DNA of 64,000 nucleotides from UBA5543 sp964464965 (GTDB lineage: Bacteria > Bacteroidota > Bacteroidia > Chitinophagales > Chitinophagaceae). Of the stretch, positions 50,397 to 60,505 are shown one piece after another. The stretch is from the NCBI GenBank assembly GCA_964464965.1, contig CAYXHM010000001.1, positions 62,001-126,000 of the forward strand. Direction: 5' to 3'. The notes beneath the pieces were generated by a model that saw nothing but the letters and a program-made list of their open reading frames with translations, was not told where the DNA came from and ran no database searches. Both the position numbers and the translations under genes were made by a program. The first letter of the stretch is position 1. Each line of letters opens with the position of its first letter.

Positions 50397-53228
50397 ATGG
50401 ACAGTACCGAGGAGCAGAATAGTAGCAGCAAATCAGCATTTCATTATATTATAGATTATTGTGAAGATGGAATGGTTCTGCTTTCGGCAGAGGGTAAGCC
50501 ATTATATATATCACGTTCTGTAGAAAAAATATTGGGATATACCCGGGAAGAAGCCATGCAGCAGGACGTATTCTCTTTGTTGCACCCGGACGATGTAATA
50601 CCTGTAAGCCTGGTAATGCAGGAAGCATTAGCTAATCCCGCCGTACCGGTAAAGGGGCATGCAGGACGTATGAGGCATAAGGACGGCACATGGCGATGGG
50701 TAGATTCTACTGTTACTAACATGCTGCACGACCCTGCCATAGGCGGCATTATAGATGTATTTCATGACATTACAGATACTCACCTTGCATATGAAAAACT
50801 GGAACATGCCAATCGCCTGTACGCATTCATCAGCCAGGTAAACCAGATGATTGTAAGGGCCAAAACGGAGGATGAGGTTTTTACTGAATCTTGCAAAATA
50901 GCACTTCAATACGGCAAGTTTTGTGCAGCCATGGTAAGTATCCTAAACCCTGCAAAAAAGAATGTAATTAGCATAGTGACAGCCGCAGGCTTTCCCGAAG
51001 AAGACATGGAACTGTTTCGGGATTATACCTACTCCATTGATAGCCTGCAAGGCAGGGTAATACTCACCGGGAAGAATTATGTATGTAATAATGTTGCTGA
51101 AGATAGTTGCCTGACTGATTGGCACGAATATGCAGCGAAAAGAGGGTTTATGTCTTGTATGGCATTGCCACTGAGAAAAGGCGGGGAAATAATTGGTACA
51201 TATACCGTACAGGCATCTGAAGCAGACTTCTTTAATGATGACGAAATAGCATTGCTGACAGAGGCAACAGGCGACATGTCTTTTGCCCTGGATGTATTTG
51301 AAAAAGAACGCCAGAGGCTGGCTGTTAATCAAAAACTGACAAATAGCGAAGCAAGGCTGAAAGAAGCACAGGCAATAGCCCGAACCGGTAGCTGGTCAAC
51401 AGAATTACGGGATTTATCCGTAACATGGTCAGATGAAACATATCGTATTTTCGAAACGGATACAGATGATTTTGACGGTATGCATACAACCTTTATGAAG
51501 TATGTACACCCCGATGATGCGGCAAAAGTAAATGCCTCTTTTACGGAATCTCTGAAAAATGGCACCCCCAATTCAATTGAGCACAGGATTATTACAGCAA
51601 AAGGTACTGTAAAGGAGGTAATAGAACACTGGCAGGTGTTTTTTGATGAACATGGCAAAGCGGTGCAGGCGGTAGGTACTTGCCAGGATATTACAGAGCG
51701 TAAGAAGATTGAACAGCAACTGCTGCATAGCGAAGCATTTAATAAGGGAATATTATCTTCAATAGGGTCTCATATAGCAGTTGTGGACAACGATGGGAAA
51801 ATTATTGCCATTAATAAAGCGTGGGAGGACTTCGCTTTGGACAATGGAGCCACCGTAATGGAAAGGGTGTCTGTCGGCAGCAATTATTTTGAGGTATGTG
51901 AACGCGCTGTTTTGAATGGGGAAGAATTGACGGCAGGAGTATTAGCAGGCATGAAGTCTGTACTTAACAAGGACCAGCTTACTTACGAGTTAGAATATCC
52001 TTGCCACTCATTAACAGAAAAGCGCTGGTTTTTATTAAGAGTAGTACAGTTTGGCGCGCATGATGACAAAATAGTCTGTTCGCATATAGACATTACAGAA
52101 AGGCATCGGGCAGAAGCTGCATTGAGTGAATCCCAATTAAATCTGCGCGCAGTATTAGAGAATACAGATGCTGCAATTTATTCTCTTGACAGGAACCTGT
52201 GTTACATCACTTTCAATCAGCGACTAAAGTCTACTTTGCAAATTGCTTATGGCATAGACATAAAACAAGGCGATAAAGTGTATGACTTCCTGGAATGGCT
52301 GGAACCTGAAGATGCAAAATTCTGGGAAGAAACTTACAGACGCGCCCTGAATGGTGAATTGCTGAAGTTTGAGAAAGAATACCATGTAAACGACATTTAT
52401 ACCTGCATTAGTTTTTCGATATATCCAATTATAGAAAACAACGAGGTAATTGGCCTGTCTTGTTTTGGACTGGACGCTACAAAGAAGAGAGAGGCGGAAC
52501 TGCAAAAGGAAAAAATAACAGAAGAACTGATACAGCGAAATAAAGACCTGGAGCAGTTTTCATATGTGGTTTCGCACAACCTGCGTTCGCCGGTGGCTAA
52601 TATACTGGGATTGGCAGAGCTGTTGGAGCATGAAGGTACAGATGAAGGTGAAAAAGAAATAATGCTGGGGCATCTTACCCATTCAGTAAAAAAACTGGAT
52701 ACTGTTATCAAAGACCTGAATTACGTGCTACAGGTCAAAAACCATATAAATGAGCGTAAAGACCGTATAGTTTTTTCAGAGCTGCTGCAAGATGTTAAGC
52801 ATAGCATCATTAACCTGTATAGCAGGGAAGAGGCAGAAATCATTAGCGATTTTTCTGCTATAGACGAAGTTCGTAGTTTAAAAAGCTATTGGTATAGTAT
52901 TTTTTTCAACCTGGTGTCTAATAGTATTAAATATGGCAGGCAGGGTGTAAAACCCATCATACAAATTACATCCGCCATAAAAGATGGCAAACTGGTGTTG
53001 CTGTTTAAAGATAATGGAACCGGCATAGACCTTACAAAGGCAGGTAATCAGATTTTCGGGTTGTATCAACGTTTTCATTATGACATAGAAGGCAAAGGGC
53101 TGGGCTTGTATATGGTAAAAACACAGGTAGAAACGCTGGGAGGTAAAATTGCTGTTGATAGCGAAGTAGGCATAGGAACCACCTTTAAGATTGTGTTTAA
53201 TCAAGATGGTAGTGCGGTTGATTGTTAA
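50397..53228 (+). CDS. soluble multi-PAS/GAF sensor histidine kinase
   Basis: A protein of about 943 residues without membrane helices. Domain order: PAS (about 12-130, ending DVFHDITD), GAF (about 150-300), PAS (about 330-440, DITERKK), PAS (about 450-575, DITERHR), PAS (about 580-700), then a kinase core with the phosphohistidine in YVVSHNLRSPVANIL and ATPase motifs NLVSNSIKYG, DNGTGID and GKGLGLYMVK. No receiver or output domain is present, so it must signal to a separate regulator that is not next to it. The start is set at ATG 50397. The region before it (50213-50396) contains TAATTTTG at 50323, a possible -7 element. Confidence 0.85.
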   Translation: MDSTEEQNSSSKSAFHYIIDYCEDGMVLLSAEGKPLYISRSVEKILGYTREEAMQQDVFSLLHPDDVIPVSLVMQEALANPAVPVKGHAGRMRHKDGTWRWVDSTVTNMLHDPAIGGIIDVFHDITDTHLAYEKLEHANRLYAFISQVNQMIVRAKTEDEVFTESCKIALQYGKFCAAMVSILNPAKKNVISIVTAAGFPEEDMELFRDYTYSIDSLQGRVILTGKNYVCNNVAEDSCLTDWHEYAAKRGFMSCMALPLRKGGEIIGTYTVQASEADFFNDDEIALLTEATGDMSFALDVFEKERQRLAVNQKLTNSEARLKEAQAIARTGSWSTELRDLSVTWSDETYRIFETDTDDFDGMHTTFMKYVHPDDAAKVNASFTESLKNGTPNSIEHRIITAKGTVKEVIEHWQVFFDEHGKAVQAVGTCQDITERKKIEQQLLHSEAFNKGILSSIGSHIAVVDNDGKIIAINKAWEDFALDNGATVMERVSVGSNYFEVCERAVLNGEELTAGVLAGMKSVLNKDQLTYELEYPCHSLTEKRWFLLRVVQFGAHDDKIVCSHIDITERHRAEAALSESQLNLRAVLENTDAAIYSLDRNLCYITFNQRLKSTLQIAYGIDIKQGDKVYDFLEWLEPEDAKFWEETYRRALNGELLKFEKEYHVNDIYTCISFSIYPIIENNEVIGLSCFGLDATKKREAELQKEKITEELIQRNKDLEQFSYVVSHNLRSPVANILGLAELLEHEGTDEGEKEIMLGHLTHSVKKLDTVIKDLNYVLQVKNHINERKDRIVFSELLQDVKHSIINLYSREEAEIISDFSAIDEVRSLKSYWYSIFFNLVSNSIKYGRQGVKPIIQITSAIKDGKLVLLFKDNGTGIDLTKAGNQIFGLYQRFHYDIEGKGLGLYMVKTQVETLGGKIAVDSEVGIGTTFKIVFNQDGSAVDC

Positions 53229-53240
53229 TGTGTTGGTGCA

Positions 53241-53549
53241 TTAACAATCCCGCTTTCTCTCCATTGCTTTATGTCTTATGAAACGTTGCGTTTCGGCCTG
53301 CAATCTTTTTATTACCAGGAATATCACAAAACCATCATCTATCCATCCAATAAAAGGTATCCAGTCAAAATCAAGCGGGATAAATACATAGGCAATACCC
53401 AGCACCACTACCAGGCTGGTATAAAAAGACATACTGTAAGTTCCCTTCCACGACTCACGTATCATGCACCACAGTGTCTTGCGGTTGCGCAACAGTTGCC
53501 AGCCGGTCTTAGCATTATTTATAGAAGTAATTTTTCCCATCATCGGCAC
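53241..53549 (-). CDS. DUF1232 (YkvA-like) membrane protein
   Basis: A 102-residue protein with the YkvA/DUF1232 pattern: a first hydrophobic helix (SFYTSLVVVLGIAYVFIPLD; the IPLDFDWIPFIGWIDD segment with its aspartates is the hallmark), then a second hydrophobic helix FVIFLVIKRL. It is usually membrane-associated; function unknown. Internal ATGs at codons 3 and 4 are alternatives to the first ATG. Confidence 0.8.
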   Translation of the reverse strand: MPMMGKITSINNAKTGWQLLRNRKTLWCMIRESWKGTYSMSFYTSLVVVLGIAYVFIPLDFDWIPFIGWIDDGFVIFLVIKRLQAETQRFIRHKAMERKRDC

Positions 53550-53627
53550 ACATTTAATTCTTGTACAAAATTACAATGCCTAATGTTGAAGGACTGTTAA
53601 GACATATCAGAAGATTGTTAAAATAAA

Positions 53628-53658
53628 AATCCCCCTGCTTTTTACGGCCAGGGGGATT
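53628..53658. terminator. bidirectional terminator before the T9SS cargo gene
   Basis: AATCCCCCTG and CAGGGGGATT form a 10-bp stem flanked by A and T runs, 20 bp past the stop of the 424-residue secreted protein (minus strand). Confidence 0.8.
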
Positions 53659-53678
53659 TATCTGAGTAGAAATATGCC

Positions 53679-54953
53679 TTAGTTGATAACCAGCTTCTGC
53701 TGCACGCGCCCACCAACGCTGCTTACAGAAACAATGTACATACCACTACGTAACGTATTTGAAGGTATCGTATAAGCGTGCAGGCCTGAATTGTTGTCCA
53801 GTTGCTGCGCCAATACTACTTTACCAGTAATGTCTGTAACGGTCAGCGCCAGGTTTTTACTGCCTGCGGGCACATTATATGCAACATGTACATCACCGCC
53901 ATTCACCGGGTTGGGATATACAGCTAAAGATGTGATACCGCCGTTTATGTCTTTCACGCTTGCAGTCTGCAACCTTTGTTTGCTGAAAGCAAAGCTACCA
54001 TCAGCACTTCCGAAGTTGGTAAACCTCAGTTTCCAAATGTCATGCCCTACATTTTCTTTTTCGATAGATATGAAATAAACTATAGAATCGTTTGTAGTGT
54101 ATTTCATTGCATTAAAGTCAAATGTTTTCCAGTCGTAGCCGATGGTATTGATATCGGGCTGGAAAGTCTGTGCCTGCCAGTTAACGTTAGTAGCAGCATC
54201 TGCCAGTGGCGCTGTCTGGGCTACCTGGATATTGCGGTCACGATTGTGCAGTACACCTGTCACCCTCATCATTGTAGTGCCCGAAAGGTCGCCATATTGC
54301 ATGAACGACAGTTCCCACTTATCCATGTTTGGTTCACGGTTTACCGTTTTCTTGTCAACTATAGAATAGTAGCCCAGGCTTTTATCAGTAAAAGAAGATT
54401 TGCTTACCTGCTCTGCTACAACATTTGAACCATCGAGGTCTGCAAATTTGAAATGGAAAGTACCACTTGCCAGTTTCTCTATAAAGAGTTGTTTAAAGTC
54501 GCCGTTTACCAGCTTGATGATATATACGGAATCTCCGCTGATGATGTGTGTGTTGATGTCATATACACCCCAGTCAACATCAAACGGGTCGTTAGGGTTA
54601 ACATACGCACCCATCGCACCGGCTTCCCATGATGTGGGTGAGTTGAAACGTTCTGACCATGTGCTCAGTCCGTTTGTATCAAGTGTTGCGCCAAACACCG
54701 TTTTGTCACCTTTCGGGTAGTTCCACAGTTTTGCCCCGCCATGTGTATTGATGTGCAGGGATGACATGATGTTTACTACATCAAAACCTATATCCCAATT
54801 ATCTTTGGCAGAAGAACCCTGTTCATCATTTGCAAGGCTATACCACACCTGGTTTGCATATCCCGCACCCAGTACAACTGTATCGTTAACCGCCTGCGCA
54901 TTGCCTGCAACTGCTGTACCAATCAATAGTGCTGTAAGTAATTGTTTCTTCAT
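53679..54953 (-). CDS. T9SS cargo protein, possibly HmuY-like
   Basis: A 424-residue protein with a signal peptide (ending ...AVAGNAQA). Residues 20-310 form beta-rich domains with NQVWYSLANDEQG, DNWDIGFDVV, INTHGGAKLW and SYYSI-type turns; the WDIGF ... NTHGG arrangement resembles HmuY-like heme-binding folds, which is suggestive only. The last 85 residues are a type A sorting domain (SLAVYPNPVNGGDVHVAYN, then SGMYIVSVSSVGGRVQQKLVIN, of which SGMYIVSV is the core), so export by the T9SS is likely. A strong terminator follows. Confidence 0.8.
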   Translation of the reverse strand: MKKQLLTALLIGTAVAGNAQAVNDTVVLGAGYANQVWYSLANDEQGSSAKDNWDIGFDVVNIMSSLHINTHGGAKLWNYPKGDKTVFGATLDTNGLSTWSERFNSPTSWEAGAMGAYVNPNDPFDVDWGVYDINTHIISGDSVYIIKLVNGDFKQLFIEKLASGTFHFKFADLDGSNVVAEQVSKSSFTDKSLGYYSIVDKKTVNREPNMDKWELSFMQYGDLSGTTMMRVTGVLHNRDRNIQVAQTAPLADAATNVNWQAQTFQPDINTIGYDWKTFDFNAMKYTTNDSIVYFISIEKENVGHDIWKLRFTNFGSADGSFAFSKQRLQTASVKDINGGITSLAVYPNPVNGGDVHVAYNVPAGSKNLALTVTDITGKVVLAQQLDNNSGLHAYTIPSNTLRSGMYIVSVSSVGGRVQQKLVIN

Positions 54954-55186
54954 CGTAGCTATTCTTTAGTCGTTTTTAGATATTTGATAAGGCAAAACTA
55001 ATATCAGTACAGTTCATAACCTTTTCAAATCGGGAAAAGCGATAGCAAAATCGGGAAACAGGAGGCTTTATTACAATTGCGTGACAGAACAGCACTATAG
55101 AGGTAAATAGACGCGTATACTTGGCGGAGCTTCCGCTCCTTTATTTTACCCGAGCTTTGCCTTACCTTGCAGCAAAATACAAGCAG

Positions 55187-56476
55187 ATGCAAAAAGATAC
55201 CGCCATATTTGAACTGATACAGGAAGAACTGGAACGCCAGACCCGCGGCCTGGAACTGATAGCTTCTGAAAATTTCGCCAGCGCACAGGTGATACGCGCC
55301 ATGGGCAGCGTGCTGACTAACAAATATGCGGAGGGGTACCCGGGCAGGAGATATTATGGCGGTTGCGAGGTGGTAGATAAATCTGAAACGCTGGCCATAG
55401 AAAGGGCCAAAGAAATATTTGGTGTAACATATGCAAACGTGCAGCCGCATAGTGGCTCGCAAGCCAATGCTGCTGTGATGCTGGCAGCACTCAATCCCGG
55501 CGATGTGATACTGGGCCTGGACTTGAGTATGGGCGGCCATCTTACACATGGCTCGCCCGTCAGTTTTTCGGGTAAACTATACCAGGCATTTCACTACGGT
55601 GTACGTAAAGACGATGCGCTGATTGATTACGAGGATATGGAAACAAAGGCTATGGCACATAAGCCTAAAATGATCATATGCGGCGCATCTGCCTATAGCC
55701 GCGACTGGGATTATGCCCGCATACGTGCCATAGCTGATAAAGTGGGCGCGCTGATACTGGCAGATATATCGCACCCAGCCGGCCTGATAGCTAAAAAGTT
55801 ACTGAACTCACCATTTGAGCACTGCCACTTTGTAACCACCACCACGCATAAAACACTGCGTGGTCCACGTGGCGGGCTTATCATGATGAAGAATGATTTT
55901 GAAAACCCATGGGGCATAACCGGACCCAAAGGCGAAATACGCATGATGAGCCAGTTATTAGACCTTGCGGTATTCCCCGGCATACAGGGCGGCCCGCTGG
56001 AACATACCATTGCTGCCAAGGCCGTAGCTTTTCACGAAATATTGCAACCTGAATTCGGCACCTATGCGCAACAGGTTATAAATAATGCACAAGCATTGTC
56101 TAACGCATTGATGGCGAAAGACTATCATGTAGTTTCAGGCGGTACGGAAAACCACCTGGTGCTGATAGACCTGCACAATAAAAACATAACCGGCAAGAAG
56201 GCGGAAAACGCACTGGTATTAGCAGATATTACGCTTAATAAAAATATGGTGCCTTTTGATGACAGGTCGCCATTTGTAACATCGGGCATACGTATAGGCG
56301 TGCCTGCCGTCACCACCCGTGGCCTGAAGGAAGAACATATGCCTATGATAGTTGACTGGCTTGATAAAGTAATAATGAACCCTGACAGCGATTCTGTTGT
56401 TAAAACAGTACGTGCAGAAGTAAACGGGTTTATGCAGGGCTTTCCGATGTATGCCGAAAAATTATCAACCGTGTAA
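55187..56476 (+). CDS. glyA: serine hydroxymethyltransferase
   Basis: A 429-residue PLP enzyme that interconverts serine and glycine with tetrahydrofolate and so supplies one-carbon units. ELIASENFASAQVIRAMGS, YAEGYPGRRYYGGCE, VQPHSGSQANAAV and the PLP-lysine segment TTTHKTLRGPRGG are all present, and length is normal. The frame is open from 55121, but MQKDTAIFELI at 55187 matches the family start. TACCTTGC (55163-55170) lies 17 bp before it and may be the -7 element. Confidence 0.95.
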   Translation: MQKDTAIFELIQEELERQTRGLELIASENFASAQVIRAMGSVLTNKYAEGYPGRRYYGGCEVVDKSETLAIERAKEIFGVTYANVQPHSGSQANAAVMLAALNPGDVILGLDLSMGGHLTHGSPVSFSGKLYQAFHYGVRKDDALIDYEDMETKAMAHKPKMIICGASAYSRDWDYARIRAIADKVGALILADISHPAGLIAKKLLNSPFEHCHFVTTTTHKTLRGPRGGLIMMKNDFENPWGITGPKGEIRMMSQLLDLAVFPGIQGGPLEHTIAAKAVAFHEILQPEFGTYAQQVINNAQALSNALMAKDYHVVSGGTENHLVLIDLHNKNITGKKAENALVLADITLNKNMVPFDDRSPFVTSGIRIGVPAVTTRGLKEEHMPMIVDWLDKVIMNPDSDSVVKTVRAEVNGFMQGFPMYAEKLSTV

Positions 56477-56558
56477 GAACGAATAGCTAAAATCTGTTAT
56501 TTACAAGGGCTTAACAGCTGTTTACGTATTTTTGTGCGTTAATATCCAAAGAAGTATA

Positions 56559-58823
56559 ATGGGGAATAAAATACTACGTTTCGCAGGTTTAACCGCCTTG
56601 TTTTTATTATGGATAAGCGAGCCCGCAGACGCACAGAGAAGGAAAAAGAAAGATAAGGACGAAGAAGAAGTAGTTGTAAGTATCTACGATATTGACACCC
56701 TGCTTAATCCCATTCCGCTGAACAGGCAGCTCTGGCACAACGGCCGGGGCCACATAGACGAGTTCCAGGTACGTGCTGATGCTGCTGATGGTATGACTGA
56801 CGGCGTAATAACAGTAAAGGATGACAGTGTTTTTACACGCCTGCTTACACAGTCTATACTCAGGGATATAGACCAGGTACAGGTGATGATAGAAAACCTG
56901 CCCGCCGATAGCGCAGGTTGGGATGTACGTACTGAAAACAATAATAAACTTAGGTACCTGCAAACGGCGGATGACCTGATGAGGCGTTACCTGGCAGACC
57001 GTTCGCCCGATGCATATTTTTACAGGCGTTATGTTTCCAACCTTAAAGAAATTATCATTGCACATTTCCAGGGGCGTATTACACCCTTTGTAAAAAACAA
57101 TGTGAATATTTATACCCTGAATAACAGCGCCCAGCTATTAGACCCCAAAGACCCCGACAGGCAATTTCTTTATCGTGAAATGGGTAAACTGGAGCCGGCA
57201 ATGATGATAGACAAGCTGGGCGAATTTGCCACACACCCCTATGCCTGCGATGTGATTGCAGCCGCAGCACGCGTGGTGCCCAACAAGGTATTTAACTATG
57301 CTACATCTACCAGTAGTATGCGCTATGCCGTAGAAAGCTGCGCGGACCCGTTGGTGCAGGCCATTGTGAAGATTGCACGCTATTCCAAATCTCCTTTAAG
57401 GGCTATGCCTTTTCTTAATGATATTTTCCTCGCGAAAAAGACGATATCCGAAATAGATGCTATAACGGCTAATGAAGACTTGTTTTACCAGAACCTGGTA
57501 AGGTTGAAGCTGGAAAATGTTACGCTGGGCGGTGATACCTATACTGACGAACTGCAGTACCGCGGCCTGCGCTATGTACGCGAGATGAACGACCTGCATA
57601 ACGAAAAACCTGCGGTACGTTTCAGGTGCATAGAGGGTATGCCGCCGGAGGTATTGTATTTCATAATGGTGTATGGCCAGGATGAAATATATACAAGTAG
57701 TTTCGTAGGCACCTTCAAGCGGATGATGGAACGCATGAACGGCATGAAAGGTAACGAGCTGCTGGATACCGTAAACCGCGATAAATTCCGCACGTTTATA
57801 CGTATGTGTGCCGGTTACAATACACTGGACGATTTCCTGGCCACTATAGAACCTGATAAGAAGACCCAGCTGATGAAAGACTTTATGGCGGGGCTGGGCA
57901 AAGGCAAAGATGATGACCTGGAAGACGCAGTGGATGTAGCAGACGCATTTGGCAGCATACGCGACAGCGCACTGGCAGATTTCCTGCGCGAAGAAGTGAA
58001 ATATAACTACGAACAATCTTACAGGGAAGGCAGCAAAAAAGGCGTGATTGTATATGGCCTGCTGGCAACCCTGTTTGAAGGCACACGCAATAGTGATAAT
58101 AGCGAAGCTGTTATGGAACAGTCTGCAAAGCTGAAGCTGCCCCCTATAAATATGGTACCATACAACAACCTGGTGGGAACAGGAGAAGACAGCACTGTGT
58201 ACGAACAGTTTTTCTTTTATGGCGACGAGGACGGAAGGATGTCTTACAACAGCTTCCTGACCAACTTCCGTGATAAGGGTAGATGGAACATTGAAAAAAA
58301 TGAGTACTGGACGAAAATAACATCTACATCTGGGAAACCTGTAGTAGTATATGCCAACATGCCGCTGAAAGAACCGGAAGACGAAGTGGCGATAGGCAAA
58401 CTATGTGCGCATATGGAAGAAAAGAATATTCACCCTACTGTACTGGTGCACAGGGGACATAGTTATCACCTGCCGCTGACGCTGGAAAGATTGAGCAAAG
58501 AAAATAAAATCGTTATCCTGGGTTCCTGCGGGGGGTATCACAACCTTTCAACAGTTTTGAACAAGGCGCCCAATGCAAATATTATTTCGTCTAAGCAAAC
58601 AGGCGCAATGATCATCAACGAGCCTATAATTAAAACCATCAACGACCAGATATCTGCCGGTAAAGATATTAACTGGATAACTACATGGCAGGGATTGGGC
58701 GTACATTTTGAGAAAGCTAGCGGCCCGGTAAAAGAAATGTTTGATGACTATATGCCCCCGCATAAAAACCTGGGCGCTATATTTATTAAGGCTTACCGCA
58801 GGTTGTTTAACGCAGATATGTAG
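56559..58823 (+). CDS. large secreted protein with a caspase-like His/Cys pattern, unknown
   Basis: A protein of about 754 residues with a signal peptide (ending ...SEPADAQ) followed by a very charged stretch (RRKKKDKDEEE). I know no family for it. Residues 30-580 are mostly helical. The C-terminal 170 residues are mixed: a hydrophobic strand PTVLVHRGHSYH (H631, H634) is followed 24 residues later by strand IVILGSCGGYHN (C657). This His-Gly and Gly-Ser-Cys-Gly order at the ends of adjacent strands resembles the clan CD (caspase/gingipain-like) catalytic dyad, but it is not proof. TATTTTTG at 56527-56534 may be the -7 box; a PPK2 gene follows by 11 bp. Confidence 0.6.
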   Translation: MGNKILRFAGLTALFLLWISEPADAQRRKKKDKDEEEVVVSIYDIDTLLNPIPLNRQLWHNGRGHIDEFQVRADAADGMTDGVITVKDDSVFTRLLTQSILRDIDQVQVMIENLPADSAGWDVRTENNNKLRYLQTADDLMRRYLADRSPDAYFYRRYVSNLKEIIIAHFQGRITPFVKNNVNIYTLNNSAQLLDPKDPDRQFLYREMGKLEPAMMIDKLGEFATHPYACDVIAAAARVVPNKVFNYATSTSSMRYAVESCADPLVQAIVKIARYSKSPLRAMPFLNDIFLAKKTISEIDAITANEDLFYQNLVRLKLENVTLGGDTYTDELQYRGLRYVREMNDLHNEKPAVRFRCIEGMPPEVLYFIMVYGQDEIYTSSFVGTFKRMMERMNGMKGNELLDTVNRDKFRTFIRMCAGYNTLDDFLATIEPDKKTQLMKDFMAGLGKGKDDDLEDAVDVADAFGSIRDSALADFLREEVKYNYEQSYREGSKKGVIVYGLLATLFEGTRNSDNSEAVMEQSAKLKLPPINMVPYNNLVGTGEDSTVYEQFFFYGDEDGRMSYNSFLTNFRDKGRWNIEKNEYWTKITSTSGKPVVVYANMPLKEPEDEVAIGKLCAHMEEKNIHPTVLVHRGHSYHLPLTLERLSKENKIVILGSCGGYHNLSTVLNKAPNANIISSKQTGAMIINEPIIKTINDQISAGKDINWITTWQGLGVHFEKASGPVKEMFDDYMPPHKNLGAIFIKAYRRLFNADM

Positions 58824-58834
58824 TATATTAGGCT

Positions 58835-59578
58835 ATGGCTAAAATAAAGCTGAAAGCGATAAGTACACGCGCACCGCGCGGATACGACAAAGATGCTACA
58901 AAGCATAAACTGGCAGCTATACTACAAGAGCTGAACGAGTTGCAGAACCTGCTGTATGCAGAGGGAAAGCACAGTATCCTGGTTATATTGCAGGGTATGG
59001 ACGCCGCTGGCAAAGATGGCCTGGTGCGCGATGTTTTTACCAGCATGAACCCAACCGGCATACGTGTGCATTCATTTAAAGTGCCTACAGAAGAAGAACT
59101 GGCGCATGACTTTTTATGGAGGATACATAAGGTAGTGCCGCCTAAAGGCATGATACATGTATTCAACCGCTCTCATTACGAAGACATCCTTATAACACGC
59201 GTACATAAAATAACGGATGACGCAACAGCTAAAAAAAGAATGGTAGCCATTAATAATTTTGAGCGGCTGCTGGCTGAGAATGGCACGCAGATACTTAAAT
59301 TCTACCTGCACATATCACAGGAAGAACAACATGAACGCCTCCAGGAACGCCTGACACTTCCCGGTAAAATGTGGAAATACAATTCAAAAGATTTTGATGA
59401 ATCGGCCCGCTGGAATGATTACATGAAATACTACGAAGCAGCATTTAATAACTGTGGCGATATTCCCTGGCATATTGTACCGTCCGACCAGAATTGGTAC
59501 AAATCTTACATAGTAGCAAATACCCTGCTTACTACTTTAAACAGCCTGAAAATGAAATATCCGGGCCTGAAAAAATAA
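58835..59578 (+). CDS. polyphosphate kinase 2 family protein
   Basis: A 247-residue PPK2-type enzyme, which transfers phosphate between polyphosphate and nucleotides. LQGMDAAGKDGLVRDVF holds the Walker A-like motif, followed by FKVPTEEELAHDFLWRIHK and the NRSHYEDILITRV lid segment. The length (about 250) fits the short class I single-domain proteins. It follows the secreted protein gene by 11 bp and may be co-transcribed with it; it converges on the alpha/beta hydrolase with 3 bp between stops. Confidence 0.9.
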   Translation: MAKIKLKAISTRAPRGYDKDATKHKLAAILQELNELQNLLYAEGKHSILVILQGMDAAGKDGLVRDVFTSMNPTGIRVHSFKVPTEEELAHDFLWRIHKVVPPKGMIHVFNRSHYEDILITRVHKITDDATAKKRMVAINNFERLLAENGTQILKFYLHISQEEQHERLQERLTLPGKMWKYNSKDFDESARWNDYMKYYEAAFNNCGDIPWHIVPSDQNWYKSYIVANTLLTTLNSLKMKYPGLKK

Positions 59579-59581
59579 ATA

Positions 59582-60439
59582 TTATTGTACAAATTCCCTG
59601 ATGTAGTTATTTACTACTGCAGGCTGTTCCAGTTGCAGGAAGTGGCCGCACTTAGGTATTAATTTCAGTTGTGCATCCTGCATTTCAGCCGCACCCCGCT
59701 CACCTGTACTTTGCGTGGTGGTAGGGTGTATCAGCCTGTTAGGTATCAATGCATCACGTTCACCATATATCACCAGTGTTGGCTGTTGTATGGTATGCAG
59801 TTTGTCAAACACAGGTTCTTCCATCATGCCGTTTATGCAGGCTTCTATCATCCGCCTGTACTGGCTTACCGGCTGTTGTTTCATTTGCTTTACCAGTTGT
59901 TGTACCATATCCTCCATATGTGCCGGATAGTTGAAGAAACTTGTTCTGATGGTCTGCCGCAGGCTGTTTTCTTCAGTAGAAAAGAAGTCGAAAAGATGAA
60001 TACCTGTGCGGTACATGGTACGCTCTACAGCATTGAAAGTTTCAAAACCTGCGGGAGCGCAGAGTACAAGTTTAGTACAAACCGTTGGGTGATTGATAAC
60101 CAGGTTCAACAATATTTGCCCCCCCATGCTGTGTCCTACAGGCACTACTTTTTCTAATTGCAGCTGCTGCATAAAGTCATACACACAGCCAGAAAAAAAG
60201 TTAATACCATAAGCATAATCGCCACCTTCACTGTCACCATTTCCTGGCAGGTCTATAGCTATGCAGCGGTAGTATTGTTTCAGGTATTCTATGTTCATTT
60301 GCCAGGTGCTGCTGTTTACAGCCAGCCCATGCACAAATAAAAGAGTTGTATCTCCCTCACCCTCATCCAGGTAAGCTATGTTGCAGCCGTTAGATAATTT
60401 TATGTGCTTAGGTATGTAAGAGCTATTCTTTCCGAACAT
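59582..60439 (-). CDS. alpha/beta hydrolase
   Basis: A 285-residue hydrolase. LFVHGLAVNSSTWQMN supplies the oxyanion region, AIDLPGNGDSEGG the second loop, VPVGHSMGGQILLN the nucleophile elbow, and LVIYGERDALIPN plus PKCGHFLQLEQP the acid and His of the triad. Substrate unknown; relatives include small esterases and epoxide-hydrolase-like proteins. It lies 66 bp downstream of the PhaC-like gene on the same strand, with a terminator hairpin between. Confidence 0.85.
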   Translation of the reverse strand: MFGKNSSYIPKHIKLSNGCNIAYLDEGEGDTTLLFVHGLAVNSSTWQMNIEYLKQYYRCIAIDLPGNGDSEGGDYAYGINFFSGCVYDFMQQLQLEKVVPVGHSMGGQILLNLVINHPTVCTKLVLCAPAGFETFNAVERTMYRTGIHLFDFFSTEENSLRQTIRTSFFNYPAHMEDMVQQLVKQMKQQPVSQYRRMIEACINGMMEEPVFDKLHTIQQPTLVIYGERDALIPNRLIHPTTTQSTGERGAAEMQDAQLKLIPKCGHFLQLEQPAVVNNYIREFVQ

Positions 60440-60454
60440 GAATGTAAAAATAAC

Positions 60455-60480
60455 AAAGGTGCACGATACCGTGCACCTTT
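60455..60480. terminator. terminator after the PhaC-like gene
   Basis: AAAGGTGCACG-atac-CGTGCACCTTT, a perfect 11-bp stem with A/T flanks, is 25 bp past the PhaC-like stop on the minus strand and ends TTTGTTATTTT. Confidence 0.85.
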
Positions 60481-60505
60481 TAATATTGATAGTGCTATTT
60501 GCAAA

